Shown: positions 25,659-35,459, counted from the stretch's first letter. The stretch is 48,180 bases of DNA from Candidatus Gastranaerophilales bacterium (GCA_944323475.1 CALUSQ010000015.1:1-48180); one strand, 5' to 3'. The notes: generated from the sequence alone by a model not told the origin. Made by a program: numbers and translations.

Positions 25659-27899
25659 TTATGATTTTATCTTAGTTTTGAAATTACTTATTTTTTCTTT
25701 TATTTCTAAACAAAGTTGCTCAAATTCTTTTTTATTTCCGTTATTTTTTAACCATTTATCAAACAGTTTTTCAAAAGTTTCACCTGTTATAATTGCTGTT
25801 TTATCATTTTTTTCGTTTGCAAATATTTCAATATATTCTTTTATAAATGGATGAACAAAATTTGAAATATTTGAAGAAATTTCCATAGCAATATTGCTAT
25901 AATCCATAATATCTTGTTTTATATCAGCTTTAAAAAGTTCGTAAGTGTAGCCATTAGGTGTTAATCCAATAAATTTTGTTTTAGAGCCTAGACCCCATTT
26001 GGTTACTGATTTAAAAATCAAATCTGTAGAGTTTGCTAAATCAGAGCTAACACCATCAGTATGTCCATCAAACATAGCTTCTTCTATACTGTATCCTCCA
26101 TAATTTACAACAAGACTGCTAATTAGAGATTCAATAGTCAATCTTGAATTATCAGGAGATGGCTTCATAATTGTGACACCAGCGGCATTGCCTCTCGATT
26201 CGTTTACAATAAAGTCTAGTTTTTGTATTGGTATTTTAGATTTTATTGATTCATTAGCAAAAACTCTGTTCATAATAAGTTGATTTATTGCGTGACCTGC
26301 TTCATGAGCTATTACATTTTTTTGTTCATATTCTGATTTTTCATTATCATTTCTGATTCCTACTATAGCTTCCAGTTTTGCTTCTGTTATGTCTTTTTGT
26401 GTGATATATTCTTCTTCTCTTCCTAAATAAAGAGTTTTTCTATAGGCTTTTTTTAGAATATCAGCAAGATCTGCTCCGGATAGTCCTGATGAAGTTTTTG
26501 CAAGTTCATCAAGCAATTTCTTTTTTTCATTATTATTTTTAAAAGGTTTGTTTTTTGCATTAATTTCTAAAATTTCTCTTCTTGCTTTTTCTGAGAATCT
26601 TGGGTCATCAATTTTAAATTCTAAATCTATACGGCCTTTACGGAATGCTTCATCAAATAAATCTTTCCTGTTTGTTGCAAGTATTGTAATAATTTTTAGT
26701 GAATCATCTTCTTTTGATTGAACTCCGTCCATTTCAGAAAGTAGTGCATTAAGTGTGTTATTTTGTTCTCTATTGCTTGTATCAGACCTTTTTGCTGCTA
26801 TAGCATCAGCTTCATCAATGAATATTATTGCGGTTTTTTTAGGGCTTTCCATTGCCAAATTTCTGGCAGTGCTATATAATTCTCTAACATTTTTTGAGCC
26901 TGTACCTACATATATTTCATTGAAACTACTACCGTTTGTACTTATAAAAGGGACTTGAGCTTCTCCGGCTATTGCTGTCGCAAGAAGTGTTTTCCCTGTG
27001 CCAGGCGGTCCATAAAGAATTATTCCAGAAGGTTTATCACTGTTTTTAACTTTTGGGTTATTTAAAATGTTTAATAATTCATTTTGTATCTGATTTTTTA
27101 CATTAAACATTCCGCCTATATCGGAAAAATTAGTTTTTACTGTAGAATATATTCTAAAGTTTTGGGATTTTATTGTAGTTAGTTCTGTATTTTTATTTGG
27201 ATTATTTTTAGATTCTTTATTTATTTTTTCTGCTATTTTTTTATAATGTTTTGCTATATCAGGATATTTCTTTTCAAATTCTGTTTTGTCTTTTAGTAAC
27301 TCGTCTAATAATTTATCTTTTTCTGCTTTGAAAAGTTCGTCAGATATATTAAATTTACCACTATAAGGGTTATCTAAATATTCATAGTAAAAATCTGCTT
27401 GATGCTCCGGAGTAAGTGTTTTTACCATGTCTTTTAATTGTTTGAATATTCTTCCTGTATCATCATAAGATGCAGCAATAAAAAATGGACTTTCTAAAAA
27501 ACGACCTTTCTGGGTCAAAAATTTAAAAATATTTTTTTCACTTAATGTTTTTATCATGTTAACTAATATTTGACTTGTTTTATTGTTTTGATTCAAAATT
27601 ACAAGTGTAAAAATATTTTCATCATTTTTATCTTTCAAATATAAAAAATTGTTTTTAACTATTTCATTTTCAGAATTAAGATCAGTAAAAAACTCATCTA
27701 TTGCTTTGTTGTATTCAGTTTTATTACTTTGCTGATTATATAGAATTTCATTAATCCGTTCAAAATATTCTAATGCTTTTTTAGAATGCTGATTTTGAGC
27801 ATTGAACGAAACTACTTTATTATTTCCTAAACTATTTATCGTGAACCTATTATATTTATTTGAATATAAATTTAAATTTGAAATACTATTTATTCTCAT
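25659..27899 (-). CDS. Soluble FtsH-like AAA+ zinc protease with N-terminal tag
   Basis: A 746-residue ATP-dependent protease resembling FtsH in its last 490 residues. AAA+ module: Walker A GPPGTGKT (297-304), pore loop YVG (330-332), Walker B IFIDEADA (360-367), arginine-finger region ATNRKDLFDEAFRKGRID. M41 peptidase: HEAGH (532-536), with a third ligand Asp620 in GVSSDLANST. Unlike FtsH it has no membrane helices; the first 250 residues are a novel helical region. It opens MRINSISN and has SFNA at 31-34, a pattern shared with two other proteins in this window. Substrate and location are unknown. Confidence 0.92.
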   Translation of the reverse strand: MRINSISNLNLYSNKYNRFTINSLGNNKVVSFNAQNQHSKKALEYFERINEILYNQQSNKTEYNKAIDEFFTDLNSENEIVKNNFLYLKDKNDENIFTLVILNQNNKTSQILVNMIKTLSEKNIFKFLTQKGRFLESPFFIAASYDDTGRIFKQLKDMVKTLTPEHQADFYYEYLDNPYSGKFNISDELFKAEKDKLLDELLKDKTEFEKKYPDIAKHYKKIAEKINKESKNNPNKNTELTTIKSQNFRIYSTVKTNFSDIGGMFNVKNQIQNELLNILNNPKVKNSDKPSGIILYGPPGTGKTLLATAIAGEAQVPFISTNGSSFNEIYVGTGSKNVRELYSTARNLAMESPKKTAIIFIDEADAIAAKRSDTSNREQNNTLNALLSEMDGVQSKEDDSLKIITILATNRKDLFDEAFRKGRIDLEFKIDDPRFSEKARREILEINAKNKPFKNNNEKKKLLDELAKTSSGLSGADLADILKKAYRKTLYLGREEEYITQKDITEAKLEAIVGIRNDNEKSEYEQKNVIAHEAGHAINQLIMNRVFANESIKSKIPIQKLDFIVNESRGNAAGVTIMKPSPDNSRLTIESLISSLVVNYGGYSIEEAMFDGHTDGVSSDLANSTDLIFKSVTKWGLGSKTKFIGLTPNGYTYELFKADIKQDIMDYSNIAMEISSNISNFVHPFIKEYIEIFANEKNDKTAIITGETFEKLFDKWLKNNGNKKEFEQLCLEIKEKISNFKTKIKS

Positions 27900-27985
27900 C
27901 TTTAATTCCTAAAAAGTTTACAATTGCTTAAATATCTGTAAATAGAATTTTTTGCTGTTAAATAGTACAATTTATTAATTTAAAT

Positions 27986-29281
27986 TTACAAATCATTTGT
28001 ATTGTTTTGCACAAGTCCAAAATTATCTACACCTATTTCTTGTATAAGAGCTATGTAAGCATTGTAATATACGCCAATTGCTGCAATATATTCATTAAGA
28101 AGCTCTTGGTGTGCGTGTTCAACAACTATTAAACTTGTCAAAGGTGTTTTACCTTTTTTGTATCGTTGTTTAGAAAGTTTTAAAATTTCATTTGATTCCT
28201 GCATTATTTCTGCGTAATGTTTAAGATTATCTTGTGCGATAATAAACTTGTCATGGTTTGTATGAATAACATTTTTTGTAATATTTATAATTGAATTGTA
28301 TTCAAGTTGTGCTTTTTCATAATTTAGTTTTGCATTTTTTATTTCAGGTGAATATGTATAAAGTGATGGAACATCTAAACCTGCACCAACAAACGCACCA
28401 GGCGTACCATCATGAGCAAATGCATATCCACCTGACACATAAAGATCAGGTATTCTTTTTCTTGTTGCTACATCAATATCTTTTTTGGCTTTTAAAATTT
28501 TAGACTCAGCCATTTTTATGTCGTATCGATTTTGAAATGCAGTTGCTTCAAGCACATCATAGTCTGGGAGATTTATATTAGTAATAAAAGACTTGTCAAA
28601 TAATGAGTCTTCTTTTGTATCATATAATGTAAGATTGTTTTCTAAATTAAGTACTCTGTTAAAATTGTATTGAGCACTTCTTACATTTGCTTTTGCTTTA
28701 TTTATTTGTATAATTTGTTTTTTTAATTTCATATCCGCTTGTAATACATCAATTTGATAATTATCCGTATTTTTAGGACGATTTTTAGCAATTTTACATA
28801 AATCTTCCAGTAACTCTTTTCTGTCTTCCATTATCTTTAAGTCAGATTTCGCAAGAAGAAGATTAAAATAGGATGTTCTTATTCTTAATTTTAGTTTAAA
28901 TTCATAATCTCTAATTTTGTTCTCTGTGTATGATAAACCTGCTTCAGCTGATTTTTTTCTTACGGCTCTTTTTGCAATTTCGACAGGCAGCATTACCCCA
29001 AATTGACTTGAATTTGAGCGTGCAATTCTTCCCATAAGAAAATTAGATTGAAATTGTGGATTTTTTAGTGCATTTGCTATTTTTATGTCATTTTGTGAGA
29101 TACCAAGATTTTTTCTTTGTTCTTGAAGTTCAATATTTCCAATAAGTGCCATTTCCATTGCACTATTAAGGTCAATTTTATATTTGTCATCTTCAGAAAA
29201 TGCTCGTTCATGAGATTCATCAGCCAGAACCCCAAGACTAAATGTTATTAATGTAAAAAATATTAGTAAAAACCTTTTCAT
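27986..29281 (-). CDS. TolC-family outer-membrane efflux protein, CusC-like
   Basis: A 431-residue outer-membrane factor. It has a signal peptide (MKRFLLIFFTLITFSLGVLA) and then two homologous coiled-coil halves; LNSAMEMALIGNIELQEQRKNLG and AQLEYNSIINITKNVI are typical of the family. No lipobox cysteine is present. No pump or adaptor gene is adjacent, so its partners lie elsewhere. It precedes the FtsH-like gene by 86 bp. Confidence 0.9.
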   Translation of the reverse strand: MKRFLLIFFTLITFSLGVLADESHERAFSEDDKYKIDLNSAMEMALIGNIELQEQRKNLGISQNDIKIANALKNPQFQSNFLMGRIARSNSSQFGVMLPVEIAKRAVRKKSAEAGLSYTENKIRDYEFKLKLRIRTSYFNLLLAKSDLKIMEDRKELLEDLCKIAKNRPKNTDNYQIDVLQADMKLKKQIIQINKAKANVRSAQYNFNRVLNLENNLTLYDTKEDSLFDKSFITNINLPDYDVLEATAFQNRYDIKMAESKILKAKKDIDVATRKRIPDLYVSGGYAFAHDGTPGAFVGAGLDVPSLYTYSPEIKNAKLNYEKAQLEYNSIINITKNVIHTNHDKFIIAQDNLKHYAEIMQESNEILKLSKQRYKKGKTPLTSLIVVEHAHQELLNEYIAAIGVYYNAYIALIQEIGVDNFGLVQNNTNDL

Positions 29282-29345
29282 ACTCTAATATTTTAAAATA
29301 AAAATTTTGGTGCTCAAATTTTAGTATACAAATAATAAAAATTTC

Positions 29346-29374
29346 TTAACAGTAATTAAAAAAAAGTGTATGAT
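29346..29374 (+). promoter_or_regulatory. Promoter of the alcohol dehydrogenase gene
   Basis: TTAACA (29346-29351), 17 bp, TATGAT (29369-29374) is a strong sigma-70-like promoter. It rules out the upstream reading from 29366, which would begin inside the promoter. Confidence 0.75.
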
Positions 29375-29431
29375 AGTTTTGTAAAGTTCAATTTGTTCAA
29401 GAACTTATTATTTAAAGGAAAGGATTTTATT

Positions 29432-30646
29432 ATGTGGGAAAAAGACATTGATATTAATCAGATTAGTGAAATCAGAACAAAAACAAATGTTTTCTTTGGC
29501 GCTGGAGCTATTACAAAAATTGAGGATATTGCTCAAGATTTAAAAAAGAGAAATATTGATAAAGTAATTGTTGTCAGTGGTAAAGGTGCATATAAAATAA
29601 CAGGTGCTTGGGATTATGTTGAAAAAGCACTTAATAATAATGGTATTGGCTATGTAAATTATGCTAAAGTGACACCAAATCCAACAACTGAAGCAATTGA
29701 TGAAGCTGTGTCTATGGCTAAGGATTTTGGCGCAAAAGCTGTAATTGCAATAGGCGGAGGTTCTCCTGTTGATACAGGCAAAAGTGTTGCTATATTGTTA
29801 GAGTACAAAGATAAAACTGCAGCACAACTCTATGAATTTGAGTTTTTGCCTGAAAAAGCCGCACCGATTGTAGCGATAAATCTTACTCATGGTACAGGTA
29901 CAGAAGTTAACAGATTTGCTGTTGCAACAAACCTTGAAAAGAACTTTAAACCGGCAATTGCATATGATTGTATATATCCTCTTTATTCAATTGATGATCC
30001 AAGTTTGATGACAAAATTATCTAAAAATCAAACTTTGTATACTTCAATTGATGCAGTAAACCACGTTGTTGAAGCAGCTACATCAACGGTAGCTTCTCCA
30101 TATGCTATTACTTTGGCAAAAGAAACAATTCGTCTTGTTTCAAAATATTTGCCAAAAGCAGTTAATGATTTGGAAAATGTTGAGTATAGATATTATCTTT
30201 TGTATGCATCAATGCTAGGCGGTGTATCATTTGATAATGGTTTATTGCACTTTACTCATGCGTTGGAGCATCCGTTAAGTGCTGTAAAACCGGAATTGTC
30301 TCATGGTTTAGGTCTTGCAATGCTATTGCCTGCTGTAATCAAAGCTATTTATCCTGCTAAGTCAGAAACTCTTGCAGATATTCTTGAACCTATTGCTCCT
30401 GGTTTAAAAGGAACTGCTGATGAGGCACAAAAAGCTGCAAATTTGGTTGAAAAATGGTTGTTTAGTGTCGGTGTAACACAAAAACTTTCTGATGATGGCT
30501 TTTCTGAAGCAGATGTAGATAAACTTGTAAACCTTAGTTTTACAACTCCTTCTTTAGATGGACTATTATCTATTGCTCCTGTAAAAGCTACAAAAGAAGT
30601 GGTTTCACAGATATACAAAGAATCTCTTGCTCCATACAATAAATAA
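29432..30646 (+). CDS. Iron-type (group III) alcohol dehydrogenase
   Basis: A NAD(P)H-dependent oxidoreductase for alcohols or aldehydes, likely in fermentative redox balance. From ATG 29432 it has 404 residues, with AAAGGAAAGGA upstream. Nucleotide motif AIGGGSPVDTGKSVA; metal-ligand regions SIDAVNHVVEA (Asp, His) and FTHALEHPLSAVKPELSHGLG (His, His); THGTGTEVNRFAV is diagnostic of the family. The exact substrate (ethanol, butanol or a diol) cannot be told. It is monocistronic, with its own promoter and terminator. Confidence 0.93.
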   Translation: MWEKDIDINQISEIRTKTNVFFGAGAITKIEDIAQDLKKRNIDKVIVVSGKGAYKITGAWDYVEKALNNNGIGYVNYAKVTPNPTTEAIDEAVSMAKDFGAKAVIAIGGGSPVDTGKSVAILLEYKDKTAAQLYEFEFLPEKAAPIVAINLTHGTGTEVNRFAVATNLEKNFKPAIAYDCIYPLYSIDDPSLMTKLSKNQTLYTSIDAVNHVVEAATSTVASPYAITLAKETIRLVSKYLPKAVNDLENVEYRYYLLYASMLGGVSFDNGLLHFTHALEHPLSAVKPELSHGLGLAMLLPAVIKAIYPAKSETLADILEPIAPGLKGTADEAQKAANLVEKWLFSVGVTQKLSDDGFSEADVDKLVNLSFTTPSLDGLLSIAPVKATKEVVSQIYKESLAPYNK

Positions 30647-30662
30647 ATTTTGGACAAAACAG

Positions 30663-30697
30663 CTAAAAAGGCTTTACTTTATGTAAAGTCTTTTTAG
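30663..30697. terminator. Bidirectional terminator downstream of the dehydrogenase
   Basis: A 15-bp stem (30663-30677 with 30683-30697) has a single G-T pair and a five-base loop. The stem is flanked by T and A residues, and the last bases include the stop codon of the convergent 689-residue gene. Confidence 0.85.
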
Positions 30698-32763
30698 TTT
30701 TGCATATTTTTTTGTGCAATTTTTGCTCTTGCACAGATATAATCATATATGACATGTTCTGTAACAAGATTTCTTGCATAGGCATCTTGTTTTTTGTCTG
30801 CTATGAATCTTGCTGCACCTTTATAGCTTTTTAGAAAATCAAATATAAATTTTGTTTCAAATTTGTTGCCAAGTTGTTTTGATAAGAAGACATTATTTAG
30901 TATTTTTGTTACGGCTTCATGTTGTACGTCATTATGATATTTAAAACCTGTTTTATAAACTTTTCTTAATTCTGGATAAAATACATCTTTGAAAAACTTT
31001 TCAGTATTATTATCAGTTAAACCTGTTGAATAATCTTTATACCTTTTTTCTAAAATATGTTTTTGTGCTAAATATTTGTCTTCAAGATTATTGTTTATTA
31101 TATAAAAGACTGAATCACCTCGAGTGTTTTTGAATACATCTGGATCTTTTGTTATATCAAATAATGTCTGGTTCATTGCAAATTCTGCTGCACGCATAAT
31201 TGTTTGATATTTGTCGTCAAATTCATTATTTATTTTCATAAATTGCGATTCAGTGGTTGAACGTAAAAATTCTTTATCTTCTTCTGATAAATCATGTACG
31301 TAATTAATTAATCCACTTTCAATAAGAGTAAATCCTTGAAGAACAGCTTTTGTCATATCTTTGCTGTTTAGTATGTAATCAGTTAATATTTTCCCAAATT
31401 CTGCTGGGAAATATTTTGTTTGTTTTTTTGAAACTTTTTTGAATTCTTTTTTTAAAGAGTCAATAGATGAGTAATCAAAATCTATTATTTGTCCTTTATT
31501 ATCAGGTTTTGGATTATAATTGTATTGAAATTGTTTTGGCTCTTGTGCTTTTTGTTCTTCTTTTATTTTCTTTTCTTCAATTTTTTGTTGTTTTCTTTTT
31601 TTAGCATTTTCTATTACTTTAGATTTTAAATCTATGGCTCGGTTTGTCAATTCTTCTATGTATTGAGAGCTTTCACTATTATTTAATGCATTTTCAAATT
31701 CAGTAATAGTTTCATGTATTGCTAAAGAAAATTCTTTTTTAAAATTCGGATCATTATTCCAAAATTCTTTCATTATTATTCTTTGTTTTTCTGCAAAATT
31801 TGAAAATTCATCATTAAAATCTTTATCAGAAAGCTTGTCTGCAAATATTTGTGAAAGTTTGTCTGAATAGTTTATTTTTGAAGCTGCAATTGTCATTATT
31901 TGCCATTGGAATTTTGAGAATGTTGAGTCATTTAATTCTTTACCTTCAAGCATTCTTTTGATTTGTTTTTGTCTTTCAGAATATCCTAGATTTTTCCACC
32001 ATTCTTTTTTTGCCAAGCTTAGTTTTTCTTTTGTTTCTTCAGTTATTGTTCTTTCTGAATAAGCTCTTGTTGCAGGAATATATTCTTTGTCATTTCTTGT
32101 AGCAAGGAATGATTTGTAGTATGAAATATTTGGATATTTTATTCCCATAGATTTTAAATCTGCATATGAGAAATAATTACCATCTTTTATCTTTATTTCT
32201 TTTAATATTTCTTCAGTTGCATCTTTTCCAAAATCCTTGTTTATTTCTTCAAGAGTTTTTCCTTCAAGATAAACTTTTCTAAGAAGATAAATAGCCAAAT
32301 CTTTAGGTGCATTTTTGTCTTTAAATACTGGAGTTCCGCTAATTTGAGCATCCCACCTTAGCATCAAAAGAGTTCCTCTTTTTGCTTTTGTATCTTTAAA
32401 TGAGCGTAAATTTTGAAATAATGGTTCATTTGGATACATTTCTTTTACTTCTTCAACTGTATCTGCAATACTTATATATTGAAAAGCCTCTCTTTGCAGT
32501 TGTGCCGGGGGCATATGCTGTCTTTCTTCAAAGTTCTCATATAAATAGTTTTTTACAGTTAATGGCATATTTTCCTGATTAAATTTTTGTGAATAAAAAT
32601 TTTCAGGTGTTCTATTTAATCTTGCTTTAAAATTTATATTAAAATCTCTGTAACTATATGTTGGAAGTTTAGAATTTGTGTTTATTATATTTGTTGTTGA
32701 TTTATTATTTTGTAATGTATTTTTGTTCTGGTAATAAATAGAGTTAATTGCTTGTATTTTCAT
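30694..32763 (-). CDS. Unknown 689-residue protein with N-terminal FKA tag
   Basis: I do not recognise a family. It begins MKIQAINS, followed by a 30-residue Asn/Thr/Lys-rich stretch and then FNINFKA (41-47). The remainder is mainly helical and soluble. Residues about 240-270 (KLSLAKKEWWKNLGYSERQ) and 330-345 (MKEFWNNDPNFKKEF) look like short tryptophan-containing helical repeats of the sort seen near homing-endonuclease modules, but no nuclease motif is present. A Lys/Glu/Gln coiled coil covers about 390-415. No signal peptide or membrane helix. AAAGGTCG is the ribosome binding site. Confidence 0.8.
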   Translation of the reverse strand: MKIQAINSIYYQNKNTLQNNKSTTNIINTNSKLPTYSYRDFNINFKARLNRTPENFYSQKFNQENMPLTVKNYLYENFEERQHMPPAQLQREAFQYISIADTVEEVKEMYPNEPLFQNLRSFKDTKAKRGTLLMLRWDAQISGTPVFKDKNAPKDLAIYLLRKVYLEGKTLEEINKDFGKDATEEILKEIKIKDGNYFSYADLKSMGIKYPNISYYKSFLATRNDKEYIPATRAYSERTITEETKEKLSLAKKEWWKNLGYSERQKQIKRMLEGKELNDSTFSKFQWQIMTIAASKINYSDKLSQIFADKLSDKDFNDEFSNFAEKQRIIMKEFWNNDPNFKKEFSLAIHETITEFENALNNSESSQYIEELTNRAIDLKSKVIENAKKRKQQKIEEKKIKEEQKAQEPKQFQYNYNPKPDNKGQIIDFDYSSIDSLKKEFKKVSKKQTKYFPAEFGKILTDYILNSKDMTKAVLQGFTLIESGLINYVHDLSEEDKEFLRSTTESQFMKINNEFDDKYQTIMRAAEFAMNQTLFDITKDPDVFKNTRGDSVFYIINNNLEDKYLAQKHILEKRYKDYSTGLTDNNTEKFFKDVFYPELRKVYKTGFKYHNDVQHEAVTKILNNVFLSKQLGNKFETKFIFDFLKSYKGAARFIADKKQDAYARNLVTEHVIYDYICARAKIAQKNMQN

Positions 32764-32824
32764 TTTTCGACCTTTATTTTCTTTTATTGATTTAAAAAAT
32801 CATAAAAATAAAAATTGCTGATTT

Positions 32825-32853
32825 TTTACCTATTGTAAATAATATGTTATAAT
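32825..32853 (+). promoter_or_regulatory. Promoter of the leuD-type gene
   Basis: TTTACC (32825-32830), 17 bp, TATAAT (32848-32853). The -35 overlaps an imperfect palindrome TTTACctattGTAAA, similar to that at 10340-10353. Confidence 0.65.
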
Positions 32854-32898
32854 TTGTACGATGTTAGAGTTTGTAACCAGATAGCGCAGGTTTTTATT

Positions 32899-33399
32899 AT
32901 GGAATACAAAGGTAAAGCTTTTAAATTTGGAGATAATATATCTACGGATCATATTGCGCCAGGGCGTTTGTTTCATCTGCGTTCTAATCTGGAAGAGTTT
33001 GCTAAACATGTTTTGGAAGATGCTGATGAAACGTTTGCATCTCGTATGCACAAAGGAGATTTTGTTGTAGCCGGAAATAATTTTGGTCTTGGTTCTTCAC
33101 GTGAACATGCTCCACAAATTATAAAAATTGCAGGTGTCGCTGCTGTTTTGGCAAAATCATTTGCAAGAATCTTTTATAGAAATGCTATTAATATTGGTCT
33201 TTTGTTAATTGAATGTGATACTGACAAAATCAATGCTGGTGATGAATTAGATATTGATTTAAAAGCTGGTGTCGTTAAGAATTTAACTCAAAATACTGAA
33301 ATAAAATTTTCACCATTACCAGATGTGATGATTAAGTTGCTTCATGATGGTGGTTTGATTGAACATCTAAAAAAACATGGCTATTTTGATTTAGTTTAA
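32899..33399 (+). CDS. 3-isopropylmalate dehydratase small subunit-like (LeuD/HacB)
   Basis: The swivel-domain subunit of an aconitase-superfamily hydratase. From ATG 32899 (166 residues, MEYKGKAFKFGDNISTDHI) it shows the substrate loop NNFGLGSSREHAP and AKSFARIFYRNAINIG. In this short type the enzyme may be isopropylmalate isomerase, homoaconitase or a split aconitase; the large subunit is not in the window. An isocitrate-dehydrogenase-like gene 2 kb away makes a role in citrate/isocitrate chemistry conceivable. The frame continues upstream to 32854 but that lies at the promoter. Confidence 0.88.
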   Translation: MEYKGKAFKFGDNISTDHIAPGRLFHLRSNLEEFAKHVLEDADETFASRMHKGDFVVAGNNFGLGSSREHAPQIIKIAGVAAVLAKSFARIFYRNAINIGLLLIECDTDKINAGDELDIDLKAGVVKNLTQNTEIKFSPLPDVMIKLLHDGGLIEHLKKHGYFDLV

Positions 33400-33507
33400 T
33401 TAGATTTGTTACAATTTTAAAAGTTTTTAAATTATCATCAATTTTTGAAGAAACTCATTATATTATATCTTTACAAAGGTATTAAAGACCTGTTACAATA
33501 CTTTAAA

Positions 33508-33538
33508 TTGTAAAAATTATTGTTTGGATTTTTATAAT
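33508..33538 (+). promoter_or_regulatory. Possible promoter of the GGDEF/HD-GYP gene
   Basis: TTGTAA (33508-33513) and TATAAT (33533-33538) with a 19-bp spacer. A TTACAAT/ATTGTAA inverted repeat (33493-33513) overlaps the -35. The spacer is long, so confidence is limited. Confidence 0.45.
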
Positions 33539-33593
33539 TTAGCAAATTTTTTTGATTAGGGTTTTTCTACTAATCATATCAGGAAGGTGCAAA

Positions 33594-35459
33594 TTGAAAT
33601 TTAATAATTTTGATAAGACCTATAATAATGAAGACAAGTCTGAAACAAGAAAAGACGGAATAGTTAAAAAGCTTTCCAATCCAATTATTCCGAGTGGTTT
33701 AATATCTAAAATTAACACAATCAATAATAGGACTACTTCAAACAAAATGTACGCAGGTTACAATAGTAAAACTTGGCGTGCTACAGATAGTATTGATTTT
33801 GAAGAAGTTATTAGATTCATAAATGATGTACTTGTTGGTAAAGAATCAAAAAATGAACTTATTTATTCTTTGCACAATATTTTTACCAATAAGTTAAACT
33901 CAACATTTACGGCTTTTGGCCTTTATTGCAAACAATCAAATTGTATTAACCTGAAAATTATTGATAAAATCGGATCGACTTTCACAAGTCGTGTGTTGAT
34001 TAACGGTTCTGATAATCCTATTGAAAAAGCATTTGTTTCAAATTCTATTATATCAGTTGATAATAATAAATTTTTAAATATTCACTATCTTAGTGATTCT
34101 TCTGTGACAATCCTTCCATTATTTGCTGTTAATGAATGTATTGGTGTTATGTTAGTAGGTGATAATAGCTTTGATTTTGCATCTGATATATATAAACTTA
34201 TGGCAAGATATCTTGCATTGTTTATTCAAAACAGAGAACTTTCAACAAAAGTATTAATGAATACGGATACTGACGCTTTGACTGGTTTGAATAATCATAG
34301 AAAATTTCAAGAGCTTCTTGCTGCTGAAATAGAAAAAGCTAGAAGAACAAGTACACAGACATCTATTGTAATTTTTGATATAAATAATATCTCTCAAATA
34401 AACAAAGATTTTGGTGCGGCAAAAGGTGATGAAATTATAAAAATTGTTTCTGACAAAATTAAACAAGGTATTAGGACAAATGATTCTGCTGCAAGATATG
34501 GTGGAGACGAAATTGCAATTATCCTTCCTGAAACTACATCTGCTGAAGCCAAATATCTTGCAGAATATTTAACATATTCACTCTCTTGTTGCTTGGTTGA
34601 TGATGTTGGACCGATAAAAGTTTCTGTTGGTATTGCAACTTATCCAAATTCAACACAAGATTTGGAAAAACTTTTGATACTTGCTGAACAGGCTATGTTT
34701 ATTTCAAAAAGCAAAGGCTATAAAAACGGTATGTCTACAATAGTTTGTTCTGATGACTTTGATTTTTGGGATGATACTGCTTTGAGCTCTTTTGCATCAG
34801 TTATTGCAAAAAGACATGCATCTATTGGTATAAATTTTGATGAAGAACTTGTTAATAAATTCCATTCTGAAGAAATAAGAAACCAAGGTCATTTGATAGA
34901 AGTAGTTACATCTTTGGCTGGTGCTATTGATGCTAAAGATGAATATACGAAAGGTCATTCTTCTTCTGTTTCAAGATATTCAGAAGCGTTAGCAAGAGCT
35001 TTAAATCTTCCTGAAAAAGATGTTGAGAGAATAAAGCTAGGAGCTTTGCTGCATGATATAGGTAAAATAGGTATTCCTGAATCGGTTCTTAAAAAACCTT
35101 CTAAATTAACAGATGAAGAATGGGAGATAATGAAACAACACCCTGTAATTGGGGCTGAAAAAGTTCTTATGCCAAATGAATCATTGCATGATTTGATACC
35201 AATTGTTAAATATCACCATGAACATTGGGATGGTTCAGGTTATCCTGAAAAACTTAAAGGAGAAGATATTCCATTAGCTGCAAGAATAGTTTCTGTTGCA
35301 GATGCTTATCACGCTCTTATTTCTGACAGACCTTATCGTAAGGGTATGTCTAATGAAAAAGCCTGTGAAATCCTAAAGGTTGGTGCAGGTATCCAGTGGG
35401 ATAAAAATTTAGTTAGTGTATTTGTTAATATTTCTGAGTCTTTGTACACAATGATATAG
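33594..35459 (+). CDS. GAF-like/GGDEF/HD-GYP cyclic-di-GMP protein
   Basis: A 621-residue signalling protein with both a diguanylate cyclase and a phosphodiesterase module. The N-terminal 45-220 region looks like a GAF sensor. The GGDEF domain (about 220-380) has an intact RYGGDEIAI. The HD-GYP domain (about 430-610) has HDIGKIGIP, HPVIGAE and HHEHWDGSGYP, all catalytic residues in place. I choose the TTG at 33594 because GGAAGGTG lies six bases upstream; the frame is open to 33552 without such a site. It could make or degrade c-di-GMP depending on the input. Its stop is one base from the convergent dehydrogenase. Confidence 0.92.
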   Translation: MKFNNFDKTYNNEDKSETRKDGIVKKLSNPIIPSGLISKINTINNRTTSNKMYAGYNSKTWRATDSIDFEEVIRFINDVLVGKESKNELIYSLHNIFTNKLNSTFTAFGLYCKQSNCINLKIIDKIGSTFTSRVLINGSDNPIEKAFVSNSIISVDNNKFLNIHYLSDSSVTILPLFAVNECIGVMLVGDNSFDFASDIYKLMARYLALFIQNRELSTKVLMNTDTDALTGLNNHRKFQELLAAEIEKARRTSTQTSIVIFDINNISQINKDFGAAKGDEIIKIVSDKIKQGIRTNDSAARYGGDEIAIILPETTSAEAKYLAEYLTYSLSCCLVDDVGPIKVSVGIATYPNSTQDLEKLLILAEQAMFISKSKGYKNGMSTIVCSDDFDFWDDTALSSFASVIAKRHASIGINFDEELVNKFHSEEIRNQGHLIEVVTSLAGAIDAKDEYTKGHSSSVSRYSEALARALNLPEKDVERIKLGALLHDIGKIGIPESVLKKPSKLTDEEWEIMKQHPVIGAEKVLMPNESLHDLIPIVKYHHEHWDGSGYPEKLKGEDIPLAARIVSVADAYHALISDRPYRKGMSNEKACEILKVGAGIQWDKNLVSVFVNISESLYTMI

